Source of the DNA: Microbacterium sp. Au-Mic1
GTDB lineage: Bacteria; Actinomycetota; Actinomycetes; Actinomycetales; Microbacteriaceae
Length of the DNA stretch: 64,000 nt
NCBI RefSeq assembly: GCF_021341785.1
Contig: NZ_JAJTTF010000009.1
Coordinates: 62,001-126,000 of the forward strand
Reading direction: 5' to 3'
Positions within the stretch are counted from its first letter, which is position 1; each line of letters starts with the position of its first letter. The translations under genes were made by a program, and so were the position numbers. Below, one piece after another: positions 54,467 to 63,279 of the stretch. A model generated the notes under the pieces. It had not been told where the DNA came from. It searched no databases and was given only the letters and a program-made list of their open reading frames with translations.

Positions 54467-55315
54467 TCAGGACGTCGGGATGACGACGATCGGCTGGCTC
54501 GTGGGCTTTCCCGTGGGGGATCCCCCCGCCGGCTCCACCGTCACGGCGATCGCGTCGCCGGCGTGCATGCTGCCCCGCAGCTGCGCGGTCGTCGTGCCCT
54601 GCTCGGCGGCGAAGACACCGGCCGACACGGGCGCGTCGCCCCGGACGAACCACAGCTCGTACGTCTGGTTCCCGTCCAACGGCTCGAGTCCGTCGGAGAC
54701 GAGCACGGCCGTGCCGATCGACGCCGACCAGTGCGCTGTCGCGTGCCCCCCGGAGGGCAGCGCCACGGTCTTCTGGGCGGCGTCGGGTTCACTCTCGATC
54801 CGGTCCAGCGCGACGACGGCCGCGGGGCGCAGCAGCTGTGGGATGACGACCGCGGCACCGACGCCGAGACCGACGATCAGCACGAGGCACGCGGCCAGGG
54901 CGAACAGCAGTCGTCGCGGTCGACGCGACGCGCCCTCGCCCCCCGCCGCGGACGCGCTGCGTGCACGCTCCTGCCTGCGGGAATCCGGTACCGGGGGCTC
55001 GTCGGGGGCGACGTCGGGCACGGTCTCCGAGCCGGTCGACACGACGCCCTCGCCCGCGGCCGCGGTCTCACCCTCGGTATCGGGGTTCTGAGGCGTCACC
55101 GCGATGCGGGCGAGGAGCGCATCGCGCAGCACCGGAGGAGGCGCGACCGGTGAGGCACCCTCGGCGAGGAGCGCGGCGGTGTCCGCGTCGTCATCTGCGA
55201 TCGGCGACCACTCGGGGTGCGCGGCGAGCGCGACCCGGTAACGTCGCTCGTCCTCCGCCGACAGCGCCCCGAGGCTGTGGCCGGCGGCCAGCTCGGCGAA
55301 CTCCGGCTCGTTCAT
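54467..55315 (-). CDS. rskA: Anti-sigma factor RskA
   Basis: 282 aa single-pass membrane protein. A zinc-less anti-sigma N-terminus ('FAELAAGHSLGALSAEDERR', about 1-60) is followed by a Pro/Glu-rich linker, one membrane span ('LLFALAACLVLIVGLGVGAA', about 133-155), and the extracytoplasmic RskA domain ending with 'GNQTYELWFVRGDAPVSAGV' and 'ITV(E/T)-P-GG-SPT'-like residues. It holds SigK at the membrane until regulated proteolysis. Its ATG overlaps the sigK stop by 4 bp. Confidence 0.93.
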   Translation of the reverse strand: MNEPEFAELAAGHSLGALSAEDERRYRVALAAHPEWSPIADDDADTAALLAEGASPVAPPPVLRDALLARIAVTPQNPDTEGETAAAGEGVVSTGSETVPDVAPDEPPVPDSRRQERARSASAAGGEGASRRPRRLLFALAACLVLIVGLGVGAAVVIPQLLRPAAVVALDRIESEPDAAQKTVALPSGGHATAHWSASIGTAVLVSDGLEPLDGNQTYELWFVRGDAPVSAGVFAAEQGTTTAQLRGSMHAGDAIAVTVEPAGGSPTGKPTSQPIVVIPTS

Positions 55316-55911
55316 GCGTTCACCCCCCAGTGCGTCCGAAGACGCGTGAGTCCGTCTCTCATCCGGGTCTTCACCGTTCCCAGCGGCGAACCCGTGATCG
55401 TGGCGATCTCGCTCTGCGAGTATCCGCCGTAGTACGCGAGCACCAGCGCCTCGCGCTGCGCGTCCGGGAGCGCCGACAGGGCGTCGACCACCCGGTTCGC
55501 CTCGATCGACAGCTCGGCCTGCTCGGCGACGCTGTCGTGGGCGACGTCGAGATCGCGCGCTCCGATGCGCACGTCGCGGTCGGAGCTGGCCTGCGAGGAC
55601 CGCACCCGGTCCACCGCCCGCCGATGCGCGATCGTGAGGATCCAGGTCCTCCCCCGCCCCCGGTCCGAGGCGAAGCGGGCGGCCGTCTGCCAGATCTCCA
55701 GGAAGACCTCCTGCAGCACCTCCTCGCTCTGCGAGCGGTTCACCAGCACGCGGAGGATGAGACCGAACACGCGCGACGACAGCATGTCGTAGAGCTCGGC
55801 GAACGCCGACTGATCGCCCTCCGCGACGCGCACCAGCAGCGCGGTCGCGAGGTCGTCGCCGCCGTCCTGCTCGGCGTGCTCGCGGTCATCGATCACCATG
55901 GCTTCCAGCAT
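55312..55911 (-). CDS. sigK: ECF sigma factor SigK
   Basis: 199 aa. Region 2 has 'QSAFAELYDMLSSRVFGLIL' and 'SEEVLQEVFLEIWQTAARFA'; region 4 has 'LPDAQREALVLAYYGGYSQS' and 'EIATITGSPLGTVKTRMRDG'. In mycobacteria SigK-RskA controls fasciclin-type secreted proteins (MPT70/83). Here a fasciclin lipoprotein and a molybdopterin oxidoreductase lie directly upstream, suggesting the same regulon. The ATG at 55911 has GGAGG 6 nt upstream. Confidence 0.93.
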   Translation of the reverse strand: MLEAMVIDDREHAEQDGGDDLATALLVRVAEGDQSAFAELYDMLSSRVFGLILRVLVNRSQSEEVLQEVFLEIWQTAARFASDRGRGRTWILTIAHRRAVDRVRSSQASSDRDVRIGARDLDVAHDSVAEQAELSIEANRVVDALSALPDAQREALVLAYYGGYSQSEIATITGSPLGTVKTRMRDGLTRLRTHWGVNA

Positions 55912-55981
55912 GCCCCACCTCCCCGCCCGGTCCCGGCAATGCGTCGCGGACGAGTGCCGCCGCGCCTCCCGCCGAGCGACG

Positions 55982-56020
55982 GGACCGCATGCCCAGGCGA
56001 TGCCTGTGCGCATGCGGTCC
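55982..56020 (-). terminator. Terminator hairpin after the fasciclin gene
   Basis: 10-bp stem GGACCGCATG / CATGCGGTCC with a 19-nt loop, 27 bp beyond the fasciclin stop, between that gene and sigK. Confidence 0.6.
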
Positions 56021-56046
56021 GGTCGGTCTCGTGGGTGCGCCGGTGC

Positions 56047-56718
56047 TTACTGCGCCGGCGGCATCAGGACGGAGTCGATGAGATACACGGTCGCGTTGGC
56101 GGTGTGGACGCCGCCGCAGATCACGTTCGCATCGTTCACCTTGAGGCTGTCCCCCGAGCCGGTCACGGTCACCTCGCCGCCCTCGACGGTCTTGTGCGTG
56201 CCGACGATGTCCTTCGGCGCGATCTGCCCGGCGACGACGTGGTAGGTCAGGATCTTGCTGAGCGTGTCCGCGCCCGCGTCGGTCTTGAGCGTGTCGATCG
56301 TCGCGGGGTCGATCTTCTTGAAAGCGTCGTCGACGGGGGCGAACACGGTGAACTCGCTCCCGTTGAGCGTGTCGACCAGGTTCACCTTGGGGTTGAGCTT
56401 GCCCGAGACGGCCGCGACCAGCGTGGTCAGCAGCGGGTTGTTGCTCGCGGCGGTCGCGACCGGGTCCTGGGCCATCCCCGCGACCGATCCCGCGCCGGAC
56501 GGCACCTGCTTCGCGTAGGCCGCGCACCCGGAGCCGACGAGGTCGGCGGCCGGATCCATCGTCTGGGAGGGGGACGCGGCCGGTGCGCTGGCCGAGGGCT
56601 TGGACGACTCCGACGACATCGAACCGGACGTCGACGAGCATGCCGTGAGGGCGAGGGCCGCGGCGGCCAGCAGGCCGGCGGCGGCGAGCGAGGCCCGGGT
56701 GCGAACGGTGGATCGCAT
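56047..56718 (-). CDS. Fasciclin (FAS1)-domain lipoprotein, MPT70/83-like
   Basis: 223 aa. A lipoprotein signal ends in the lipobox 'LALTACSS', then comes a Ser/Pro-rich linker, then one FAS1 domain: '[20 protein letters not shown]', '[20 protein letters not shown]', '[20 protein letters not shown]', '[20 protein letters not shown]' and '[15 protein letters not shown]'. It is surface anchored and probably adhesive or protein-binding. The arrangement next to sigK-rskA mirrors the mycobacterial SigK regulon. Confidence 0.93.
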   Translation of the reverse strand: MRSTVRTRASLAAAGLLAAAALALTACSSTSGSMSSESSKPSASAPAASPSQTMDPAADLVGSGCAAYAKQVPSGAGSVAGMAQDPVATAASNNPLLTTLVAAVSGKLNPKVNLVDTLNGSEFTVFAPVDDAFKKIDPATIDTLKTDAGADTLSKILTYHVVAGQIAPKDIVGTHKTVEGGEVTVTGSGDSLKVNDANVICGGVHTANATVYLIDSVLMPPAQ

Positions 56719-56845
56719 GATCTTCTCCTTTGACTGGTGCATCTCGACCGTTCCTCGGCCGACATGGAGCGTTCGGAGCCGTGCCCGCACCGGATTGGAT
56801 CCTGCTGGTCCCCATCCGTTTCGTCGTCCGCGACGAACCCCGGAC

Positions 56846-58408
56846 ATGGGAGAGAAGACAGCGTTTCGCGGCGGCCGTATCTGGGCAGCAGCCGCCGGTG
56901 CGGTCAGCGGCGGGGTGTTCGTCGCGTCCGCCGAGGTAACGGCGTTCCTGGTGGCGCGGGACGCAAGCCCCCTGCTGGCGGCGGGATCGCTGGTCATCGA
57001 CATCGTGCCGCAATGGGCCAAGGAGCTGACGATCGCCGTGTTCGGCGCGAACGACAAGCTCTTCCTCCTCGTCACCCTCGGCGTCGGAGTGCTCCTGGTC
57101 GCCGCCGCCGCCGGTCTTCTCGAGCGCCGGCGCCGCTGGGCGGGCGTCGCCGTGTTCGCCGCCGCCGGCATCGCCGGGCTGCTGGCGACCACGACGCGTG
57201 CGGAGGCGACGGCGTTCGCCGCCCTGCCGCCCCTCGTGGGCGCGATCGCGGGCTGCCTGTTCCTGTCCGCGTCGATCGGAGCGCTGCGTCGGTGGCGCTC
57301 CTCCGCGGCCGCCGACGACGGTCGTCCCGGGACGGATCGACGGCGCTTCCTCCTCCTGACCGCACTCGGCGCGGTCGCCGCGATCGTCGCGGGGACCGGG
57401 GCCCGCATCGGCACCGTCGCCACGGGCTCCGTCGCCGCCGTGCGGAAGGCGCTGAGGCTCCCGGAGCCGTCGTCCAGGGTCACCGTGCCGGCCGGCGCCG
57501 AGCTCGACATCCCGGGGCTCTCGCCGCTGTTCACCCCGAACGCCGACTTCTACCGCGTCGACACCGCGCTCTCGGTGCCCTCGATCGCCCCCGAGGGGTG
57601 GCGGCTGACGGTCGACGGGATGGTCGCGAAGAGGATCGAGCTGAGTTTCGACGAACTGCTCCGGATGGGGCTGCGGGAGTACGCCGTGACGCTGACCTGC
57701 GTGTCGAATCAGGTCGGCGGCGATCTGGTCGGCACCGCGCGATGGCTCGGCGTCCCCGTGCGCGAGGTGCTCGCCCTCGCCCGGCCCGCGCAGGGAGCGG
57801 ACATGGTCCTCTCCCGCAGCGTGGACGGCTTCACCGCGGGGACCCCGATCGCCGCGCTCACGGATCCGGACCGCGACGCGATCCTGGCCGTCGCCATGAA
57901 CGGCGAGCCCCTCCCGCTGGAGCACGGCTTCCCGGTGCGGATGGTCGTGCCCGGCCTGTACGGCTACGTCTCGGCGACCAAATGGCTGACCCGGATGACG
58001 GTCACGACGTTCGCCAAGGATCAGGCGTACTGGACGACCCGGGGCTACAGCGCGCAGGCGCCGATCAAGCTGTCGAGCCGCATCGACACCCCGCGCATCG
58101 ACAAGGAGATCCCGCCCGGGGCGGCCCGGATCGCCGGCGTCGCCTGGGCGCAGACGGTCGGCATCGAGCGCGTCGAGGTCCAGATCGACGGCGGCGCCTG
58201 GCAGACCGCGACCCTGTCCACGCCGGTCGGCGAGGACACCTGGGTGCAGTGGTTCCTCGACTGGAACGCGACGAGCGGCAGCCACACCCTGGTCGTCCGC
58301 GCGACCGATCGGAACGGCCGGATGCAGGAGCAGGAGCGCACCCCGATCGCGCCCGATGGGTCGACGGGATGGCAGTCGACCGTCGTCCGCGTGGGCACCG
58401 CGGGCTGA
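56846..58408 (+). CDS. Membrane molybdopterin-dependent oxidoreductase (sulfite oxidase-like fold)
   Basis: 520 aa. About five hydrophobic segments in the first 185 residues are followed by an Oxidored_molyb domain with the cofactor-binding Cys285 in '[14 protein letters not shown]', '[14 protein letters not shown]', '[13 protein letters not shown]', '[20 protein letters not shown]', and a Mo-co dimerisation domain ('[20 protein letters not shown]'). Catalysis would face outside the membrane. The substrate is unknown. It is divergent from the fasciclin gene; similar pairs recur near sigK in actinobacteria (recalled). The ribosome site is weak; the start is set at the first Met before the TM segments. 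Confidence 0.87.
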   Translation: MGEKTAFRGGRIWAAAAGAVSGGVFVASAEVTAFLVARDASPLLAAGSLVIDIVPQWAKELTIAVFGANDKLFLLVTLGVGVLLVAAAAGLLERRRRWAGVAVFAAAGIAGLLATTTRAEATAFAALPPLVGAIAGCLFLSASIGALRRWRSSAAADDGRPGTDRRRFLLLTALGAVAAIVAGTGARIGTVATGSVAAVRKALRLPEPSSRVTVPAGAELDIPGLSPLFTPNADFYRVDTALSVPSIAPEGWRLTVDGMVAKRIELSFDELLRMGLREYAVTLTCVSNQVGGDLVGTARWLGVPVREVLALARPAQGADMVLSRSVDGFTAGTPIAALTDPDRDAILAVAMNGEPLPLEHGFPVRMVVPGLYGYVSATKWLTRMTVTTFAKDQAYWTTRGYSAQAPIKLSSRIDTPRIDKEIPPGAARIAGVAWAQTVGIERVEVQIDGGAWQTATLSTPVGEDTWVQWFLDWNATSGSHTLVVRATDRNGRMQEQERTPIAPDGSTGWQSTVVRVGTAG

Positions 58409-58429
58409 GCGGCGCGATCGCCCGGCGGC

Positions 58430-59533
58430 TCAGACGAGACCGCGGATCCGGAACTGCTCCACGTGGTAGACGCTGTTGTTCCCGGTGTTCCACTGGCTCA
58501 CGCTGAGGTGCAGATCCGACAGGGTGGAGCCGGGGATGATGTACCCGCCGTAGAGCTGCGCGACGTGGCTGGCGTCCTCCGCGCCCCACTCGCACCCTGT
58601 GAGCAGCGTGGTCTTCGCGGCCGTGTAGAGGTTGTCGGTCGGGGTGTTCAGCACCATCGCGTCGATCCGGTAGGCGCCGGCGTTGAACCAGGTGAGGATC
58701 CACTTCCCGCCGAGCGGCCGCAGGCACATCTCGCCGAACTTCCCCGGCAGCACCTCGGTCGCCGGGTTGCCCCACCCCCAGGCGCCGTTCGCGTAGCCCC
58801 AGGGCTGGTAGGCCGACAGCGTGGTCATGCTGTTCTGCGGCACCCGGTAGAGCACGATGCCCTTGTCACGCTGGAAGCCGGTGCCGTAGATGTACACGTA
58901 GCCGTCGTTGCCCAGCCCCCACGTGATGCACTGGAAGCGGCCGCCGGCCATGTCGGCGGGGAACTTCAGGCCGGTATGCTGCCATGTCGCCCCGGAGTCG
59001 TCCGACTGCCACAGCTCGGTCCAGCGCACCGCCCCGAAGGTGGGCCCGTTCACGATCGCGTGCAGGTACATGCGGGATCCGATCGTGATCACGTCCGAGG
59101 GGATCACGGTCTCGTAGTAGGCGTCGTGCGGGTAGTACCAGAGCTGCGGCGCAGTCACCTGCGTGTTCGCGCCCGCACCCGCCGCCCCGGAGAACGCGAC
59201 CCCGGCGGTGAGGTCGGCGGTCGACGAGTACAGCGCGACCGGCGAGCGCCAGTTGGTGCCGCCCACGGCGTCGGCCCAGGTGTCCCCGAACACGAAGATC
59301 AGACGGCCGTCGGGCGTGCGCGCGGGGATTCCGAGATCGGTGGCCCCCACTCCGTACTGCACTCCGGCCTGGGTGCCCGCGAGCACCTTGAGCCGGGTGA
59401 CGGTGAGCCCGGCCGCGGCCGCGGGGCTGACGCCCAGTGCGGAGACGCCGAGCGCGGCTCCCGCGGCGAGGGCTCCCTGCAGGAGACCCCGGCGGGTCAG
59501 TGCGTGGGCGGGACGGTTCGGTTGTTCGGACAT
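58430..59533 (-). CDS. Secreted GH183 (DUF4185) candidate endo-D-arabinanase
   Basis: 367 aa. A Tat signal ('ALTRRGLLQGALAAGAALGV') precedes a DUF4185 domain with the same markers as the 48473 paralogue ('ATDLGIP' 64-70, 'FGDT' 82-85, 'NWRS' 94-97), followed by 'ELWQSDDSGATWQHTG' and 'GGYIIPGSTLSDLHLSVSQW'. No extra binding domain. It is downstream of the sugar ABC importer genes (30 bp after the second permease), so release and uptake of fragments are transcribed together. Exported folded via Tat, unlike the Sec-type paralogue. Confidence 0.85.
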   Translation of the reverse strand: MSEQPNRPAHALTRRGLLQGALAAGAALGVSALGVSPAAAAGLTVTRLKVLAGTQAGVQYGVGATDLGIPARTPDGRLIFVFGDTWADAVGGTNWRSPVALYSSTADLTAGVAFSGAAGAGANTQVTAPQLWYYPHDAYYETVIPSDVITIGSRMYLHAIVNGPTFGAVRWTELWQSDDSGATWQHTGLKFPADMAGGRFQCITWGLGNDGYVYIYGTGFQRDKGIVLYRVPQNSMTTLSAYQPWGYANGAWGWGNPATEVLPGKFGEMCLRPLGGKWILTWFNAGAYRIDAMVLNTPTDNLYTAAKTTLLTGCEWGAEDASHVAQLYGGYIIPGSTLSDLHLSVSQWNTGNNSVYHVEQFRIRGLV

Positions 59534-59563
59534 GGCATTCTCCTCTTCGAGAACACGGCCGGG

Positions 59564-60475
59564 CTACTTGAGCCCTGCCATCTTGATGTTGCCGATGATC
59601 TGACGCTGGAAGATGAGGAAGAGGATCACGACGGGCGCCGCCGCGAGCACGGATCCCGCCATGAGAAGGCCGAGCTCGCTCGAGCCGCGGCCGGTGCGGA
59701 ACTCGGCCAGGTACTGCTGCAGCACGAACTTCTCCGGCGATGTGATCGTCATGATCGGCCACACGTAGGAATTCCAATAGGCGAGGAACGCCGTGATGCC
59801 CATGACGACGAACGGCGGCTTCGACAGCGGCAGGAAGATCCGCACGAAGATCCCGAACCGGCCGCAGCCGTCGAGCATCGCCGCCTCCTCGAGGCTGGCC
59901 GGGATGTTCAGGTAGAACTGCCGGATGAAGAACACCGACGCGGCGCTGGCCGCTCCGGGGATCACCAGCACGGCGAGCGTGTCGAGCATCGCGAGCTTCG
60001 TCACGACGATGAAGCTGGTGAGCAGGATCGTCATCCCCGGGATGAACATGGTCGTGATGACGGCGACCCACAGCGTCCGCTGGAACCGGAACTCGAGCCG
60101 GGCGAAGGCGTAGGCCGCGAACGAGTTCACGGTGAGGCTGAGCACGGTGAACAGGATCGCGCCGAGGAACGTCCAGCCGAGCGTCCGCAGGAAGGTCTCG
60201 TCGCCGAGGATCTTCGTGTAATTCTCCCAGTGCCACACCTCGGGGAAGAACTGGAACGGCGTGCTCAGCACCTCGGTCTTCGCCTTGAAGCCGGCGATCA
60301 CCATCCACGCGAGCGGGAACAGTGCGGCGAGCAGGAAGATCAGCCCGACCACGCCCTTGCCGATGAACGCCGCCCAGCCGCCGACGCCGTGCGGCACCTT
60401 CAACCGGCGGTGGTCCTTGCCGTCCAGGACGATGCGGGTCGTCTCGGGCACGGTCGCAGGGTACGTCGCGCTCAT
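59564..60475 (-). CDS. Carbohydrate ABC transporter permease (MalG-like)
   Basis: 303 aa with six hydrophobic segments and the ATPase-contact loop 'IPASLEEAAMLDGCGRFGIF' through 'IFLPLSKPPFVV'. CUT1-type inner-membrane subunit. It overlaps the preceding permease by one base (TGATG). The operon order is binding protein, permease, permease, GH183; no ATPase gene is present, so a shared MsiK-like ATPase encoded elsewhere is likely. Confidence 0.93.
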   Translation of the reverse strand: MSATYPATVPETTRIVLDGKDHRRLKVPHGVGGWAAFIGKGVVGLIFLLAALFPLAWMVIAGFKAKTEVLSTPFQFFPEVWHWENYTKILGDETFLRTLGWTFLGAILFTVLSLTVNSFAAYAFARLEFRFQRTLWVAVITTMFIPGMTILLTSFIVVTKLAMLDTLAVLVIPGAASAASVFFIRQFYLNIPASLEEAAMLDGCGRFGIFVRIFLPLSKPPFVVMGITAFLAYWNSYVWPIMTITSPEKFVLQQYLAEFRTGRGSSELGLLMAGSVLAAAPVVILFLIFQRQIIGNIKMAGLK

Positions 60476-61401
60476 CAGTCGACCAGCCTCTCGGAGTTGA
60501 TGAACTTGAACACCAGGGCCGACACGGATCCCAGCACCACGAACAGCAGCAGCGCCGCGGCGATCGAGTAGCCCACGTTCACGTCGTTGCGGAAGTGGTT
60601 GAAGATGAACAGGTTGGGCAGCGTGGTCGAGTCCAGCGGACCGCCCTGCGTCATGACGAGGGGCAGCTCGAACTGCTGGATCGCCGCGACGAAGCCCGTG
60701 ATCAGCAGGTACAGGAACACGTTCTTCATCTGCGGCATCGTGATGTAGAAGGTCTTCTGCCACCAGCCGGCCCCCTCCATCGCCGCGGCCTCGTAATACT
60801 CGGTCGGGATGTCGACCATCGCGGCGACCATGATCAGTGAGGTCAGGCCCATGCCGAGCCAGACGGCCGGCACGGCGACGGCGAGCAGCGCCCAGGCCGG
60901 ATCCCCGATCCAGGAGACCGCGTCGATGTGGAACACGGCGAGCACGGCGTTCAGGATTCCGCCGTCGTACGCGTAGATCACCACGAAGATGATGGACGCG
61001 ATGACTCCGGAGATGATCGTGGGGATGTAGATGCTGACCTTGAGGATCGTCGCCAGCCGGCGCGACAGGCTCACCACGAGACTCGCGAAGAGGAATGCGA
61101 GCACGAGCATCGGGGGCACCGTCAGCAGCACGAACAGGAAGCCGCGGCCGATCGTGGCCACGAACAGCGGGTCGGTCAGCACGTCGGCGTAGTTCTTCCA
61201 GCCGACGAACTGCGGATCCTTGTAGAAGCTCCAGTCCTGGAAGGACAGGAAGCCGGCGTACACCGCCGGCCACGCGACGAAGACACCCAGCAGGATCACC
61301 ACGGGGGCGAGCATCAGATAGGCGAGCTTCGTGTCGCGATTCCGGTATCGCGCGTGCCGGCGCTTGACCGTGCGCCCGCCCTCGATCGCTTCGGTGGCCA
61401 T
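60475..61401 (-). CDS. Carbohydrate ABC transporter permease (MalF-like)
   Basis: 308 aa CUT1 permease, six hydrophobic segments, with 'LAYLMLAPVVILLGVFVAWP' as the first span and the coupling loop 'IPTEYYEAAAMEGAGWWQKT'. The start at 61401 has GGGGAGA upstream; an upstream GTG at 61488 would overlap the binding-protein gene and add 29 non-conserved residues, so it is rejected. Partner of the 59564 permease. Confidence 0.92.
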   Translation of the reverse strand: MATEAIEGGRTVKRRHARYRNRDTKLAYLMLAPVVILLGVFVAWPAVYAGFLSFQDWSFYKDPQFVGWKNYADVLTDPLFVATIGRGFLFVLLTVPPMLVLAFLFASLVVSLSRRLATILKVSIYIPTIISGVIASIIFVVIYAYDGGILNAVLAVFHIDAVSWIGDPAWALLAVAVPAVWLGMGLTSLIMVAAMVDIPTEYYEAAAMEGAGWWQKTFYITMPQMKNVFLYLLITGFVAAIQQFELPLVMTQGGPLDSTTLPNLFIFNHFRNDVNVGYSIAAALLLFVVLGSVSALVFKFINSERLVD

Positions 61402-61484
61402 CGTCTCTCCCCGTCGTTCGGAGCTGGTGGGCGCGGACTGCGCGGTCGGGGACGGCCGCGCAGCGGTCCCCGACCGCGCCGTAC

Positions 61485-62855
61485 TCACTTCTTGGGAGCC
61501 TTGCTGGGCAGATCCTGCGACTGGATGACCTTCTGGATCGCGGCGTTCGCCGTGTTGATCGCGTCATCCGGCGAGGCCGCGCCCTTCATCACCGACTCCA
61601 TGGCGGTGCCGACGGCGAGCGAGACGTCCCACGGGTAGGTCGGCTCGGGGATCGCGTCCGGGGCGATGTCGTTCGTGATCACGGTCGACCAGGGCGCCTT
61701 GGCCGCGGCCTCGTCCTTGGCGACGGCGTCCTGCACGGTCTTGCGCACGGGGACCTTCGTGAACTGCGTGTTCACGAAGAACGGCACGAGGTTCTGCGGG
61801 TCGCCTGCCAGCGACCACTCGAGGAACTTTCCGGCCGCGTCGGCGTGCTTGCTCTTCGCGTCGATGACCCACTTGAAGTTGCCGAGCGTGGTCGCGGTGC
61901 GGCCGTCGGCGCTCGAGGCGTTCGGGAAGGCGCCGATCCCGGTCTTGGTGAGCAGATCGGGATAGTCGGATCCGATCTCGGACATCATCCACGAGCCGGA
62001 GACCTTGAAGGCGACCTTCTTCTGCCCGAAGTCCTTGCCCTCCACGTAGGCGGCGAGGGCCTGCTTGGGCATGTACCCCTTGTCCCACAGCTCCTTGTAC
62101 TTGGACATCAGGTCACGGTATGCGGCGTTGTCGATGTCCGGCTTGGACCAGTCGTCGGTGAGCGCGGTGTGCCCGGCGAAGTTGTACTGCTGGCCGACGG
62201 TCGACCAGGCGAAGGTGATCGCGTCGGACGCCGGCGAGATGCAGTACTGCCCCTGCGCGAGCGTCGGCTGGATCTTGGCGCAGTCGGCGAGCAGGTCGTC
62301 CCAGGTCGCCGGCGCCTTGTCGGTGTCGACGCCGGCCTTGGAGAGCATGTCCTTGTTCCAGAACAGCACCGTCTGCGCCTCCTGCAGAAGCGGATACGCG
62401 TAATAGGTGCCGCCGATCTCGGACACCGACTTGGCGGAGTCGATGATCTCGCCGAGCTTGGACTTGTCGACGACCTTGCCGAGGTCGTACAGCTGCCCGG
62501 CGTTCACGGCGTCCTGGATGCTGCCGGAGTGGGTGTAGATGTCGGGTGCCTTGCCCGCGGCCTGCGCGGCCTTCATCTTCTGGTCCCAGGCGTCGGCGGG
62601 GATCTCGGTGTCCTTCACGACGATCTTGTCCTGGGAGGCGTTGAACTTCTTGACGATGTCCTTGTACCAGGCGTTCTCGGGCGGCGTGAAGGTGCGGTGC
62701 CAGAACTCGATGGTGGTCTTGCCGGAGGAGTCGCCTCCGTCGCCTGCGGCCTGGCCCGGAGTGCTCGAGCCGCAGCCCGCGAGCAGTCCTACCGCCGTGA
62801 TGCCGCCGAGAGCGGCCATCACCACCCGGCGCGTGCGCTGTGTGTCCGTCTTCAT
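61485..62855 (-). CDS. Sugar-binding lipoprotein of the ABC importer
   Basis: 456 aa extracellular solute-binding protein family 1. Lipobox 'AVGLLAGCGSS' near residue 28; 'TTIEFWHRTFTPPENAWYKD' opens the mature part. 'QTVLFWNKDMLSKAGVDTDK' and 'KVAFKVSGSWMMSEIGSDYP' are typical of oligosaccharide binders. Strong AGGAGG ribosome site. First gene of the importer-GH183 operon, preceded by two perfect GAAATCGATTTC operators. The ligand is probably a D-arabino-oligosaccharide (inference from context). Confidence 0.92.
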   Translation of the reverse strand: MKTDTQRTRRVVMAALGGITAVGLLAGCGSSTPGQAAGDGGDSSGKTTIEFWHRTFTPPENAWYKDIVKKFNASQDKIVVKDTEIPADAWDQKMKAAQAAGKAPDIYTHSGSIQDAVNAGQLYDLGKVVDKSKLGEIIDSAKSVSEIGGTYYAYPLLQEAQTVLFWNKDMLSKAGVDTDKAPATWDDLLADCAKIQPTLAQGQYCISPASDAITFAWSTVGQQYNFAGHTALTDDWSKPDIDNAAYRDLMSKYKELWDKGYMPKQALAAYVEGKDFGQKKVAFKVSGSWMMSEIGSDYPDLLTKTGIGAFPNASSADGRTATTLGNFKWVIDAKSKHADAAGKFLEWSLAGDPQNLVPFFVNTQFTKVPVRKTVQDAVAKDEAAAKAPWSTVITNDIAPDAIPEPTYPWDVSLAVGTAMESVMKGAASPDDAINTANAAIQKVIQSQDLPSKAPKK

Positions 62856-62969
62856 GGGTTCCTCCTCGGGAACACGACTTCCTCGTCGAATCGGTGCTGG
62901 GTCCGGCACAGGGGTCCGGGTCCGCGGTCGCGCTGAGTCGGCATCGACCGGGCTGCACTCAGAGTAGGC

Positions 62970-62981
62970 GAAATCGATTTC
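62970..62981. promoter_or_regulatory. LacI-type operator 4 (ABC importer promoter)
   Basis: Perfect GAAATCGATTTC, 115 bp upstream of the binding-protein start. Confidence 0.75.
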
Positions 62982-63103
62982 AGACACAAGACGCTCTTCG
63001 TCGATTCCCGCGATTCCGCGCGGTCGGGTGACGATTTCGCATCCTGCGGAACTCCGGGTGGAGCTTCCCGCTGCGCAACGCGCCCTCCAGGGTCAACCCG
63101 GGG

Positions 63104-63115
63104 GAAATCGATTTC
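63104..63115. promoter_or_regulatory. LacI-type operator 5
   Basis: Second perfect GAAATCGATTTC, 122 bp from operator 4. It could form a loop with operator 4, or control a rightward transcript toward 63181. Confidence 0.7.
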
Positions 63116-63180
63116 ACTGCCTCGTTCCCCTCTCGCAGACGTGACGAACCCCTCAGATGAACACCCGAGAAGGAGTCTGC

Positions 63181-63279
63181 ATGAACCCGCCGCCTGCCGC
63201 AGCGCCCTCCTCCGCCGCGCCTTCCGGACGACGGACCCGCTCGGCCGGGGCAGCATCGACGGGCGCGCGATCTCCGCGC
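63181..63279 (+). other. Possible truncated gene start behind operator 5
   Basis: ATG at 63181 preceded by GAGAAGGAG with 7-nt spacing. The frame (MNPPPAAAPS...) stays open to the window end but from 63280 runs antisense to the VOC gene, so at most the first ~33 codons are genuine. It looks like the stub of a rightward gene of the locus whose body was replaced. Confidence 0.3.
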
